Positions 53,569 to 62,524 of a stretch of 64,000 bases of DNA are shown here, piece after piece. The translations under genes were made by a program, and so were the position numbers. The notes under the pieces are model-generated. The model did not search any database, was not told the origin of the DNA, and saw only the letters and a program-made list of their open reading frames with translations. Location: contig CAUTNA010000004.1 of NCBI GenBank assembly GCA_963540515.1, forward strand, positions 1-64,000, read 5' to 3'. This DNA comes from JAFGMC01 sp963540515 (GTDB taxonomy: Bacteria; Pseudomonadota; Alphaproteobacteria; Rs-D84). Position 1 is the first letter of the stretch, and each line of letters opens with the position of its first letter.

Positions 53569-54078
53569 ATGGTTAAGTTTCCGATTCTATATTGGTCGTA
53601 TAATTCTGATAGAGATTCAGACTATAAACTTATTAAAAGTTTTATAAATTCCAGACATGAACTACCACCAAGAGTATTAGGAGATGATTTTGAACTTAAA
53701 GAAATTCTAGAGGATAATACCGATAGTGTTTTATATTACCCAATATTTAAAGATACAATTGGATGGTGGGGAGAATTACTTGGACAAGATTTGTTTGTAA
53801 CAGAAAGAATTTTAGTATCAAACACTTGTCAATTAATGATGATTGAATATGGAAAAAGAGAAAATTCAAAAAATAGAGATAATTTGCTTGCCGCTGAAAT
53901 AAATCCAAACAGCGGTTTTTTTAATAAAATAAATTCATCAATAGCAACTATTTCTGATATGCTTGCTACAGATGCAGGCACAGTTCTTGCATTATTTTCA
54001 GGTAAAGATAAAGATAGATTTATAAATGTGGTAAAATCAACAGGAAACTCATATTTGGGTTGTATTGGCTATTTTTAG
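53569..54078 (+). CDS. unrecognised 169-residue protein
   Basis: I do not recognise this protein. It is soluble, without a signal peptide or membrane segment, and has a Trp-rich centre (DTIGWWGELLGQDLFVTERIL at about 62-82) and a Lys/Asp-rich part near GKDKDRF. Its place between the VirB6-like cluster and rpmE, with its own promoter and a palindromic operator, suggests a regulated gene. A link to the T4SS is inference from position alone. Confidence 0.6.
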   Translation: MVKFPILYWSYNSDRDSDYKLIKSFINSRHELPPRVLGDDFELKEILEDNTDSVLYYPIFKDTIGWWGELLGQDLFVTERILVSNTCQLMMIEYGKRENSKNRDNLLAAEINPNSGFFNKINSSIATISDMLATDAGTVLALFSGKDKDRFINVVKSTGNSYLGCIGYF

Positions 54079-54085
54079 CTTTTTC

Positions 54086-54114
54086 TTGATTTGTTAAATA
54101 ATCGTGCTTATAAT
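54086..54114 (+). promoter_or_regulatory. promoter of rpmE
   Basis: TTGATT and a perfect TATAAT are separated by exactly 17 bp. Transcription starts near 54121 and gives a short leader with AAGG before the ATG at 54145. The best-matching promoter in this part of the window. Confidence 0.75.
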
Positions 54115-54144
54115 CTCAACTGGCTAATTATTAAGGGTTTTAGA

Positions 54145-54357
54145 ATGAAAAAAGGTATTCATCCACAGTATCATGAGATAAATGTAACTACTACAGATGG
54201 TAAGACTGTTAAAATGTATTCTTCAGTAAAGAAGGATCTTATATTGTCAACAGATAATTTAAATCATGTTGCTTGGACAGGACAAAGAACTAATGTATCA
54301 GACAAAGGTCAAAGAGCTGTTGATTTTAAGAAAAAATTTGATGGATTCAAATTTTAA
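54145..54357 (+). CDS. rpmE: 50S ribosomal protein L31
   Basis: L31 bridges the two ribosomal subunits. The 70-residue protein (MKKGIHPQYHEINVTTTDGK...) has no cysteines, so it is the zinc-free type, in contrast to L32 in this window. The start is the ATG at 54145 behind AAGG; the frame opens earlier at 54091 but that part is not L31. It leads the IMPase-like gene. Confidence 0.95.
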   Translation: MKKGIHPQYHEINVTTTDGKTVKMYSSVKKDLILSTDNLNHVAWTGQRTNVSDKGQRAVDFKKKFDGFKF

Positions 54358-54365
54358 TAAAATTT

Positions 54366-55076
54366 ATGGAAGTTTTACTGAAGGGTTCTTTAGAATTAAA
54401 TAAGATGTTTTTGGCTGTCCAAAAGACAGCAGAGTGGATTCGTCGTGATTTTGGGGAAATTGAAAATTTACAACAATCTCTACCAAGCGCAAATGATTTT
54501 GTGATAAAAGCTTCAGAAAAAATAGAAGAATCAATTTGTTCTGATTTATTATTGGTTAGACCAAATGCTGGACTACTTACTCCAAATATATCTAAAACTG
54601 GTGATGGTAGGGATGAGTTTATCCTATCTTTGAGTGGATCACAAAATTTAGTTAGATCAAATGATAATTTTGCAATAAGTCTTGCTCTTCGCTGTATGGA
54701 TGAAATCAAAATAGCTTTAATTTATTCACCAATAAAAGATAAACTATATTATTGCGAAAAGGGAAATGGTGCTTTTGTTTTCTCAAGTCATCACTCAACA
54801 AAAATACATACATCTAATATAAAAAATTTTGAAGATGCAACAATTGCATATAATATTTTTGAAAAAATTAATATTACAAAAAATTTCAGAATCTCTGGAT
54901 GTACCGCTTTAGATTTAGCACATATTGCTTGTGGAAAAATTGATATTTTTATATCTGAACAAGTAGATTATGCAGAAATTGCAGCTGGTGAATTATTAGT
55001 ACAAGAATCTGGAGGAAAAATAATTTTTTCAGATAAAATCATTGCATATAATGGAATTGCAAATATAAATATTTAG
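54366..55076 (+). CDS. degenerate inositol monophosphatase-family protein
   Basis: The 236-residue protein has the fold signature of the SuhB/IMPase family: TAEWIRRDFGEIENLQQS near the start, NDFVIKA, and a C-terminal ISGCTALDLAHIACGKIDIF and AGELLVQESGG. Yet the metal-binding motifs are missing. Where the family has GEE, this has Thr-Pro-Asn (72-74); where it has DPxDGT, this has LSLSGS (87-92), so both Asp are Leu87 and Ser90. The C-terminal WDxAAG reads AEIAAG. It is therefore probably catalytically dead. E. coli SuhB has a catalysis-independent role in rRNA antitermination, so the protein may keep that. Position after rpmE is common in alphaproteobacteria. Confidence 0.8.
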   Translation: MEVLLKGSLELNKMFLAVQKTAEWIRRDFGEIENLQQSLPSANDFVIKASEKIEESICSDLLLVRPNAGLLTPNISKTGDGRDEFILSLSGSQNLVRSNDNFAISLALRCMDEIKIALIYSPIKDKLYYCEKGNGAFVFSSHHSTKIHTSNIKNFEDATIAYNIFEKINITKNFRISGCTALDLAHIACGKIDIFISEQVDYAEIAAGELLVQESGGKIIFSDKIIAYNGIANINI

Positions 55077-55105
55077 TTTAAGCTGTATTTGATAATTTAT
55101 TTTTT

Positions 55106-55111
55106 TATAAT
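55106..55111 (+). promoter_or_regulatory. -10 element of the PBP1A operon
   Basis: A perfect TATAAT ends 12 bases before the PBP1A ATG, with no clear -35 and no ribosome site. The predicted leader is about 5 bases. Confidence 0.5.
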
Positions 55112-55123
55112 AAAGTCAAGAAT

Positions 55124-57166
55124 ATGAGTATAAAAAGAATTTTTCATGCAATTATAGGCTTTTTGTTTTTTATATTTACTATATCTATGGCTGTTCTGGC
55201 TGTTCTTATTTTGATATATGGTAATGATTTACCTGATTATAAAAAGTTAGCAAGTTATGCTCCTCCAATTGCAACAAGACTTTATGCATCAGATGGAAGT
55301 TTACTTATAGAGTATGCTCAAGAACGAAGAGTTTTTATTGATTTTGTTGATATACCCAAACAGCTTGTTAATGCATTTGTTGCGACAGAAGATCAGAATT
55401 TTTGGTCTCACCCAGGTATAGATATACAAGGAATAATTCGTGCATCTGCTAATAATTTTATGAGGATACTTGGATTTGATAAAAAATTTACTGGAGCATC
55501 AACTATAACGCAACAAGTTGCAAAGAATTTCTTTTTGTCATCGGACAGAACTATATCTAGAAAAATAAAAGAAGCAATACTTGCTTTAAAATTAGAGAGA
55601 TCTTTTTCAAAAGAGCATATTATGACTCTTTACTTGAATCAAATATTTTTAGGTGCAAGAGCATTTGGAGTAGGATCTGCATCTTTGATGTATTTTAATA
55701 AACCAGTAAGTGAATTAACACTTTCTGAATGTGCTTTTTTAGCAGCTCTTCCAAAGGCACCAAATGCTAAAACTAAGGCAACAAGTCGAAGAGATTATGT
55801 TTTACAAAGAATGGTTGAAGAAAGATATATTTCTCAAGCAGAGGCTGATGAAGCAAAAAAAGAACCTTTAGTAATAACAGACGGATTTTCATCTCAAATG
55901 GAGGAAACTTTTCAATATTTTGCTGAAGATGTAAGAAGACAACTTTTAAATACAGTTGGAAAAGATACTTTATATAATGATGGACTTTATATAAAAACAA
56001 CAATTAATCCATTTTATCAAAGAGTTGCTAGTGATGTTTTAAATACAGCTTTAGACAAATACAATAAAGCAAGAGGTGAAGAATTACAAGGCGCAATAAT
56101 TGTTATGAATCCTCATACTGGTCGTATTTTAGCTATGAGAGGAGGACGAAATTTTTCAGAAAGTTCTTTTAATAGAGCAACTCAAGCATACAGACAAATA
56201 GGAAGTACAATTAAACCTTTTATATACTTAGCCGCTTTAGAAAAAGGTTTTTCTCCTGTATCTATTTTATCAGATTCACCTGTAGTTAGTTTAAAGGAAG
56301 ATGATACCTTATGGAAACCTGAAAATTATGATAAAAAATTTTTTGGAGATGTTACTTTAAGATTTTCTTTAGAAACATCGAGAAATATTCCAACTGTAAA
56401 ACTGGTCCAACAAATTGGAATAAATAATGCTATCGAGGTAGCAAAAAGATTTGGGGTTTATCCCGATAATTTAAAAAACATTAATTTATCTCTCGCTCTT
56501 GGTTCTGGGGAAACAACTCTTGAAAAATTAGTACTTGGATATTCTGCATTTGTTAATGGTGGACATTTAATAAAACCTAAATTAGTAGATTATATTGAAG
56601 ATAGATATGGAAATCTTATTAATAAGAAACATATTTCTCAAAATATACAATGGAATGAAGATTTATTACCAAATGAAAAACAAATTGATGATAATCCTTT
56701 ATCGGATAAACAAAGTCTTTATCAACTAATATCCATGCTTCAAGGTGTTGTTGAGATGGGCAGTGGAAGACAAGCAATGGTCAAAGGTTATGACATAGCA
56801 GGTAAAACAGGAACAACAAATGATATAAAAGATCTTTGGTTTGTTGGTTTTTCAAAAAATTTAATAGTTGGTGTATATCTAGGATTTGATACCCCAAGAA
56901 CTTTAGGTAATGGAACAGGTAGTTATATGGCTGCCCAGATATTTTCTGATTTTATGAAAAGAACCATTGTACAAGAGTCAAATCAACCATTTTCAGTACC
57001 AGATGGATTAACATTTATAAGAGTTAATCGAAAAAATGGAGTAATTGCATCAGATGATCCAGATGGTGCAATCATAAATGAAGTATTTAAGGAAGGACAA
57101 ACTCCTAATAAGAAAAAATCAAACTCAAATGAGAGTGAAAATCCAACAATTGGAAATATATTTTAG
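55124..57166 (+). CDS. mrcA: penicillin-binding protein 1A
   Basis: A bifunctional peptidoglycan glycosyltransferase and transpeptidase anchored by one N-terminal membrane segment (about 7-32). The 680 residues show the glycosyltransferase motifs EDQNFWSHPGID and LALKLERSFSKEHIMTLYLNQIFLG, then transpeptidase SxxK (STIK in GSTIKPF), SRN and KTGT. It is shorter than most PBP1A (about 800). It leads a wall cluster of mraY, ftsW and murG. Confidence 0.96.
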   Translation: MSIKRIFHAIIGFLFFIFTISMAVLAVLILIYGNDLPDYKKLASYAPPIATRLYASDGSLLIEYAQERRVFIDFVDIPKQLVNAFVATEDQNFWSHPGIDIQGIIRASANNFMRILGFDKKFTGASTITQQVAKNFFLSSDRTISRKIKEAILALKLERSFSKEHIMTLYLNQIFLGARAFGVGSASLMYFNKPVSELTLSECAFLAALPKAPNAKTKATSRRDYVLQRMVEERYISQAEADEAKKEPLVITDGFSSQMEETFQYFAEDVRRQLLNTVGKDTLYNDGLYIKTTINPFYQRVASDVLNTALDKYNKARGEELQGAIIVMNPHTGRILAMRGGRNFSESSFNRATQAYRQIGSTIKPFIYLAALEKGFSPVSILSDSPVVSLKEDDTLWKPENYDKKFFGDVTLRFSLETSRNIPTVKLVQQIGINNAIEVAKRFGVYPDNLKNINLSLALGSGETTLEKLVLGYSAFVNGGHLIKPKLVDYIEDRYGNLINKKHISQNIQWNEDLLPNEKQIDDNPLSDKQSLYQLISMLQGVVEMGSGRQAMVKGYDIAGKTGTTNDIKDLWFVGFSKNLIVGVYLGFDTPRTLGNGTGSYMAAQIFSDFMKRTIVQESNQPFSVPDGLTFIRVNRKNGVIASDDPDGAIINEVFKEGQTPNKKKSNSNESENPTIGNIF

Positions 57167-57231
57167 TAATTAAATTGTTTTTATTTTAGTTTATTGATAA
57201 AATCTCAAAAGATATTTAAGAGGTTATTATC

Positions 57232-58293
57232 TTGTTTACTAGGTTGTTTTTAAACGATTGGGTTATTTTTGCATCAGCTTTTGCAGTTGCATTTTTAATA
57301 ATGTTGACTTTTGGTAAATTATTTATATCTACCATGATAAAATGGCAAAAAAAAGGACAACCAATAAGTGAAAATGTACCAGAATCTCATATATCAAAGG
57401 CAGGCACTCCTACTATGGGTGGGCTTCTGTTAATTATAGCGATATTAACATCAAGTCTTATCTTTATGGATTTTTATAATCCTACAGCTTGGATTGCTTT
57501 ATCATCACTTATTATTTTTGGTTTAATTGGTTTTTTAGATGATTATAAAAAAGTTACAAAACAATCAAAGAAAGCATCAAATGGATTAACTCGTCACTCA
57601 AGGCTTATTTTTGAGGGATTGGCATCTATATTGATTGCATATTTTGTAAATAAAACAATTCCTTATTATGTTCCTGAATATTCAATATATTTACCATTTG
57701 GTATTATTATATCATCATGGTTTTGGTATTTTGTGTTTGCATACTTTGTTATAACAGGTACAGCTAATGCAACAAATATATCTGATGGACTTGATGGTAT
57801 GCTATCAAAGCTGTATATACCAGTTCTTCTTGTATTACTTTTAGTTTTATATTATTCAACAGGATCAGGAGTTGGCACAGGACTATTTTTACCAACAACA
57901 TCTGGATTATATCCAATAATAGGTGCAACATTTGGTGCAATTATTGGCTTTTTATGGTTTAATTCAACACCTGCTGATATTTTTATGGGAGATACTGGTT
58001 CTCTTGCACTTGGTGGTTTTTTAGGAACTATATCAATGCTTTTAAAATCAGAAGTAATTATGGGGATTGCATCTATGATGATGGTAATTATTCTACTATC
58101 ATCTTTTATTCAAATATTCTTCTTTAAAATTACAAGAAAAATCACAGGAGAAGGAAAAAGAATTTTTTTGATGGCTCCTCTTCATCATCATTTTGAGATG
58201 AAAGGATATAAGGAAACAAAAATATCTGAAAGATTTTTTATTATATCTATACTTTTTTCAATTTTAGCCTTTGTTTTAATAAGATTTATATAA
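57232..58293 (+). CDS. mraY: phospho-MurNAc-pentapeptide transferase
   Basis: MraY attaches the UDP-MurNAc-pentapeptide to undecaprenyl phosphate in the inner membrane. The 353-residue protein has about ten membrane segments and the conserved LIGFLDDYKKV, TANATNISDGLDGM, GDTGSLALGG and PLHHHFE. The start is a TTG at 57232 after AGAGG. It has a 65-base gap from PBP1A and one base to ftsW. murD, which usually sits between mraY and ftsW, is missing here. Confidence 0.95.
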   Translation: MFTRLFLNDWVIFASAFAVAFLIMLTFGKLFISTMIKWQKKGQPISENVPESHISKAGTPTMGGLLLIIAILTSSLIFMDFYNPTAWIALSSLIIFGLIGFLDDYKKVTKQSKKASNGLTRHSRLIFEGLASILIAYFVNKTIPYYVPEYSIYLPFGIIISSWFWYFVFAYFVITGTANATNISDGLDGMLSKLYIPVLLVLLLVLYYSTGSGVGTGLFLPTTSGLYPIIGATFGAIIGFLWFNSTPADIFMGDTGSLALGGFLGTISMLLKSEVIMGIASMMMVIILLSSFIQIFFFKITRKITGEGKRIFLMAPLHHHFEMKGYKETKISERFFIISILFSILAFVLIRFI

Positions 58294-58294
58294 G

Positions 58295-59467
58295 ATGAGC
58301 ATTTCTGAAATTCTTAATATAAGTAGAACTGAAGAAACTAAAATATCAGATTGGTATTTCGGAATAGACAGAAAAATTATAGTTTCTATTTTATTACTTG
58401 TTTGTATAAGTATCATTACAATATATTCAACAGGCAGTCTTAAAGCTATAAATTTAGGACTTCCATCTTATTCATTATTATTAAAAATGATACCTTGGTA
58501 TTTTATAGGACTTTCATCTTTAATAATCTTAAGTTTTGGAAATAAAAAATTTGTATTAACTATATCTTTTGTGAATTTTCTTGTTTGTTCCATACTATTA
58601 CTCATAACAGTTTTTCATCCCTATGTAATAAATGGAAGTACTCGTTGGGCAGATTTAGGATTTATAAAATTGATGCCTACTGATTTGATGAAGCCTGGCT
58701 TTATAATAACTACAGCTTGGTTTTTATCAAAAATGAAGAAAACATATGGACAACAAATTTTATGGAATAAAGATGCTTGGAAATTTAAAGCTTTTTCTTG
58801 GTTAACTTATTTTTCTATAACTTTACCACTATTATTTATAATTTTTAGACACCCTGATGTTGGAAGTTTTTTATTATATTTTTCTGTTCTAATCGCAATG
58901 CTATTTGTTGCAAGTATGTCAATTTTTGAAGCAATTATCTTTTCAGTTCTTGTTTTCTTAGGTGGAGGAATTGGGGCATATTTATTAAATATGGAACATA
59001 TAAAAAATAGAATTTTAAAGTTTTTTATTGAAGGTGGTACAGAACAAACAAAATGGTCAATAAAAACCATACAAAATGGAGGACTTTTTGGTAAATGGGA
59101 TAAAGCATATGTTAAACAACATCTTCCAGATTCTCATACAGATTTTATATTCTCGGCAACAATTGAAGATTTTGGAGCAATACTTACTTGCTTAGTAATT
59201 TTAGGGGTATATTTATATATATTAAAAAAACTGTTAGATAATGCACGAAAAGCGAGAGATCCTTTTGTTTTTTACTCAATTGTAGGTGTTTTAGCTATGT
59301 TTGGTGGACAAGTTTGCATAAATATTATATCTGCACTAAATTTATTTGCTACGAAAGGAATGACTCTGCCTTTTATATCATACGGAGGAAGTTCTTTTAT
59401 AGCATATTGTTCAATGTTTGGATTATTACTCGCTATAATAAACGAAGATAAATGGAGGCAATTATGA
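58295..59467 (+). CDS. ftsW: cell-division lipid II polymerase FtsW
   Basis: FtsW is the SEDS glycosyltransferase of the divisome. The 390-residue protein has about ten membrane segments and SEDS signatures: NGSTRWADLG, RHPDVGSFLL (where the usual QPD reads HPD), and the C-terminal MTLPFISYGGSSF. The place beside murG favours FtsW over RodA. The last codons overlap murG by 4 bases (ATGA). Confidence 0.9.
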   Translation: MSISEILNISRTEETKISDWYFGIDRKIIVSILLLVCISIITIYSTGSLKAINLGLPSYSLLLKMIPWYFIGLSSLIILSFGNKKFVLTISFVNFLVCSILLLITVFHPYVINGSTRWADLGFIKLMPTDLMKPGFIITTAWFLSKMKKTYGQQILWNKDAWKFKAFSWLTYFSITLPLLFIIFRHPDVGSFLLYFSVLIAMLFVASMSIFEAIIFSVLVFLGGGIGAYLLNMEHIKNRILKFFIEGGTEQTKWSIKTIQNGGLFGKWDKAYVKQHLPDSHTDFIFSATIEDFGAILTCLVILGVYLYILKKLLDNARKARDPFVFYSIVGVLAMFGGQVCINIISALNLFATKGMTLPFISYGGSSFIAYCSMFGLLLAIINEDKWRQL

Positions 59468-60507
59468 AAATATGGATAGCAACAGGAGGAACTGGTGGAC
59501 ATGTTTTTCCAGCTTTAAGTGTTGCAAACAAATTAGATAAATTAGGACATAAAGTAATTATATCAAGTGACTTACGAGTTAAAGATATGATTTCTAAAAA
59601 TAAGCCTATAAATTCAAAATTATTTATTATATGGGCATCTGGTATTGGTGGAAAAAATCTTTTATTTAAATTATTTTCGTTATTTAAAATAGCAATATCT
59701 ACTGTATATTTATTTTTTATATTTTTAATAAAAAAACCTAATAAAGTTGTTGCATTTGGTGGTTATTCTTCTGTACCTGCTATATTTGTTGCACATTTAT
59801 TAAAAATACCTACCCTACTTCATGAACAAAACGCAGCAATTGGAAGAGCAAATAAATTTGCATTAAAATGGGTAAAAGTGCTTATGACTAGTTTTAAAAA
59901 TGTAGAAGGAGTTAATGATAAGTCTGTAAAAATTGTTTATACAGGTTTACCAGTTAGAGATGAAATATTAAAATTATCAAATAGCCCTCTTAAAATGAAA
60001 TCTGAAATTCTAATTACAGGAGGTTCTTTAGGAGCAAAAATTCTTGATGATATAGTACCAATTGCAATAGAAAATATAAAAAATAAAAAAGTTTTTATAA
60101 CCCATCAAACAAGACCAGAAAACACTGATAAATTAAGAAAGTTTTATTCAAAAGCAAAGATAAAAGCAAATGTTGTATCTTTCATAAATGATATAGCAAC
60201 AGTGATAGAAAAATCTGATCTTATTATAAGTAGAGGTGGTGCAAGTACTGTTGTAGAATTACAAACAATAGGAAGACCTGCTATAATAGTGCCATTATCA
60301 ATAAACCCTGATCAAATGGCAAATGCAAAAAGTTTTGAAAAAACAGGTGGAGCTATCGCAATAGAACAATCTAAATTTACTGTAAAATGGCTAAGTTCAA
60401 CTATATCAGAGTTATTGAATAATCCAAACCGACTTAAAAAGATGTCTGAAAAAGCATATATAAAAAACAATGCTACGGAATTAATTATACAACAAATATT
60501 GAAATAG
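59464..60507 (+). CDS. murG: UDP-GlcNAc:lipid I GlcNAc transferase
   Basis: MurG adds GlcNAc to lipid I, giving lipid II, at the inner face of the membrane. The 347-residue protein starts MKIWIATGGTGGHVFPAL, with GGTGGH the glycine-rich loop, and contains LLHEQNAAIGRAN and the UDP-binding SRGGASTVVELQ. I use the ATG at 59464, which overlaps the ftsW stop and follows GGAGG; the ATG at 59452 is inside that ribosome site. Confidence 0.97.
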   Translation: MKIWIATGGTGGHVFPALSVANKLDKLGHKVIISSDLRVKDMISKNKPINSKLFIIWASGIGGKNLLFKLFSLFKIAISTVYLFFIFLIKKPNKVVAFGGYSSVPAIFVAHLLKIPTLLHEQNAAIGRANKFALKWVKVLMTSFKNVEGVNDKSVKIVYTGLPVRDEILKLSNSPLKMKSEILITGGSLGAKILDDIVPIAIENIKNKKVFITHQTRPENTDKLRKFYSKAKIKANVVSFINDIATVIEKSDLIISRGGASTVVELQTIGRPAIIVPLSINPDQMANAKSFEKTGGAIAIEQSKFTVKWLSSTISELLNNPNRLKKMSEKAYIKNNATELIIQQILK

Positions 60508-60519
60508 CTAATTTTATAC

Positions 60520-60549
60520 TTGCTTGCGAATCGTGATTTGTTTTATGAT
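60520..60549 (+). promoter_or_regulatory. promoter of the OmpA-like protein gene
   Basis: TTGCTT and TATGAT are 18 bp apart. The start lies near 60556, leaving a short leader with AGGA before the TTG start. Confidence 0.6.
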
Positions 60550-60571
60550 AAGGCAAGATAAGTAGGATATT

Positions 60572-61750
60572 TTGAAGAAAACAATTCTTTTTTATTCGTT
60601 ATTTTATTTCTCTTTTGCTTTTGCAGATGTTCATTTACCAATAGTTGATGTGTCTTCTGGACAAATATCTGCAAGAAAAGCTTTTGGGGATGAAGATGTT
60701 CTTGTAAGCAAAGTTGTAAGCTTGCCTAAGGAAGAAAAATTACAAAAAAAACAACCAACAGTTATAAAGGTTGCAAAACCGAAATCTATAAAGAAAGATA
60801 ATATTCTTTCACCTCAAAAACCAAGTAGTAATTTATGGACAAAGCATTATCCTTCAAAAAAGGAAAATGATATTATTTTAAAAGATGAAACCTTGGAGAT
60901 GGTAAGATCTAAAAATAATACAAAAGATAATAACGATAAAAAAATAAATGATTTAGATTTACAGATATCAAGATTGATTGAACTTCAAAAGAAAGCTGAA
61001 GAGAGTTTAAAGCAAGATTCAGTATTTGTTAAAACTAATGATGATAAAATTTATTCAAATATTGAAAATAATATTAAAAATAAAAATGATGTACAAATTC
61101 GTAAAATTTATGTTCCATCAATAGATTCTGATGAAGAAATAAAAGAAGAACCTAAAAAAAATTTATCAGAAGTAAAACAAGTTCAGAATTTTAATGAAAT
61201 GTCTTCTATGTCTCCATCGGAGTTAAAGAAAGCTTTTAAAAGAACTTACCTATCTGAAAACAAACATCTATCCACTTATAAAGTTGAGGATAAATTTGAT
61301 GTAGTAAGTGATTTGTCAAAAACAACTGAAGGTTTTTCTTCAACTAAAGATTTATCAGAATCCTCAGGTATAAGACCTCTTGAAATCAAAATAGGATTTT
61401 TAGGAAATGATTCTTCTCTTTCAAGAGATAATTATAACTTACTTAGTGAGTATGCAAGTATAGTTGTAAGTAATCCTAAAAGGGCTGTTCAAGTATCTAT
61501 ACCAGAAAAATCAACAAGAACTCTTGATGATAGGAAAATTGCAGCAAAAAGGTTAGTTATTGTTGAACAAGTATTGAAAGATATTGGTATTTCTGAACAA
61601 AAGATTGTCCCAGTACTTTCTCAAAGAAATGATGATAGTTTCATTTTGAGAGTTATTTCCTCTGATCAGTATGAAACTCTTACACAACAAAAAAGAGATA
61701 TGTTTGGTGATCAGGTTGTTTCAAAGACTTATAAAAGTTTATCTTGGTAG
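60572..61750 (+). CDS. exported OmpA-like domain protein
   Basis: This 392-residue protein has a signal peptide (about 1-18, ending AFA), a long Lys/Ser/Asp-rich region with little order (about 40-260), and an OmpA-like C-terminal domain (about 270-380: LEIKIGFLGNDSSLSRDNYNLL...). Such domains bind diaminopimelate in peptidoglycan; the Asp and Arg pair is plausible in DRKIAAKR. The start is a TTG at 60572. A possible role is a wall-anchored envelope linker. It is unlike any named family to me beyond the last domain. Confidence 0.75.
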   Translation: MKKTILFYSLFYFSFAFADVHLPIVDVSSGQISARKAFGDEDVLVSKVVSLPKEEKLQKKQPTVIKVAKPKSIKKDNILSPQKPSSNLWTKHYPSKKENDIILKDETLEMVRSKNNTKDNNDKKINDLDLQISRLIELQKKAEESLKQDSVFVKTNDDKIYSNIENNIKNKNDVQIRKIYVPSIDSDEEIKEEPKKNLSEVKQVQNFNEMSSMSPSELKKAFKRTYLSENKHLSTYKVEDKFDVVSDLSKTTEGFSSTKDLSESSGIRPLEIKIGFLGNDSSLSRDNYNLLSEYASIVVSNPKRAVQVSIPEKSTRTLDDRKIAAKRLVIVEQVLKDIGISEQKIVPVLSQRNDDSFILRVISSDQYETLTQQKRDMFGDQVVSKTYKSLSW

Positions 61751-62474
61751 ATTTAAAATTTTATTTGATAAATTAGTAAATTTTATATTTCCTGCAACTT
61801 GTCCAATTTGTAAGAATAATGTTTTATCAAATAATGATTTATGTCCAGATTGTTGGAATAAAATTAATTGGATAAGTTCTCCTAAATGTTATAAATGTGG
61901 TTATCCTTTTCCTGCTAATCTTGATAGAGAAAAATTTATGCTATGCCCAGATTGTATAAAAAACAAATCTAATTTAGATATGATTCGATCTAGCTGTGAA
62001 TATGATAGTTTTTCAAGAGAAATTATTCTGGCTTTTAAATACTCTAATACTTTCAGATATAATAAATTAATATCTGGTTCTATGATAAGAAATTTAAAAG
62101 ATATAGATGATAAAATTGATTTAATAGTACCTATGCCTTTATCTTATTTAAGACTTATAAAAAGAGGTTATAATCAGGCAACACTAATTGCAAAACCAAT
62201 TGCTAAATATTTAGGAGTAAAAATAGATATAAATAGTATTAAAAGAAAATATAAAGAAAGTACAAAAGGAAAAAGTTTTAAAGAAAGAAAAGAAAATGTT
62301 AAAAATGTTTTTAAAGTAGTGAACAAAAATAAGATAGAAGGAAAATCAATTTTAATTGTTGATGATGTTATGACATCTAAATCTTCTTTAGAAGAATTAG
62401 CAAAAACTTTAAAGAAGGCAGGAGCAAATAAAATATTTGCTGTAACCTTTGCAAGAACAGTGATAGATATTTAG
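61671..62474 (+). CDS. comF: ComF-family phosphoribosyltransferase-like protein
   Basis: ComF proteins aid DNA uptake in naturally transformable bacteria. The protein has an N-terminal zinc ribbon with CPIC, CPDC, CYKCGYPF and CPDC, then a phosphoribosyltransferase domain with the PRPP loop ILIVDDVMTS (about 237-246). From the ATG at 61671 it is 267 residues, but the first 80 bases overlap the OmpA-like gene in another frame; a TTG or GTG at 61704-61716 may be the true start. With comEC at 33 kb it suggests a possible uptake system. Confidence 0.85.
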   Translation: MKLLHNKKEICLVIRLFQRLIKVYLGRFKILFDKLVNFIFPATCPICKNNVLSNNDLCPDCWNKINWISSPKCYKCGYPFPANLDREKFMLCPDCIKNKSNLDMIRSSCEYDSFSREIILAFKYSNTFRYNKLISGSMIRNLKDIDDKIDLIVPMPLSYLRLIKRGYNQATLIAKPIAKYLGVKIDINSIKRKYKESTKGKSFKERKENVKNVFKVVNKNKIEGKSILIVDDVMTSKSSLEELAKTLKKAGANKIFAVTFARTVIDI

Positions 62475-62524
62475 TAAAATTTGATTTTAATTATTTTTTT
62501 TATTAGTATCTTCTTGAGGTTTTT

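Noticed and set aside
59452..59463. Earlier ATG for murG
   Set aside because: It lies in the ribosome site GGAGG; the ATG at 59464 gives the usual MurG start and the ATGA overlap with ftsW.
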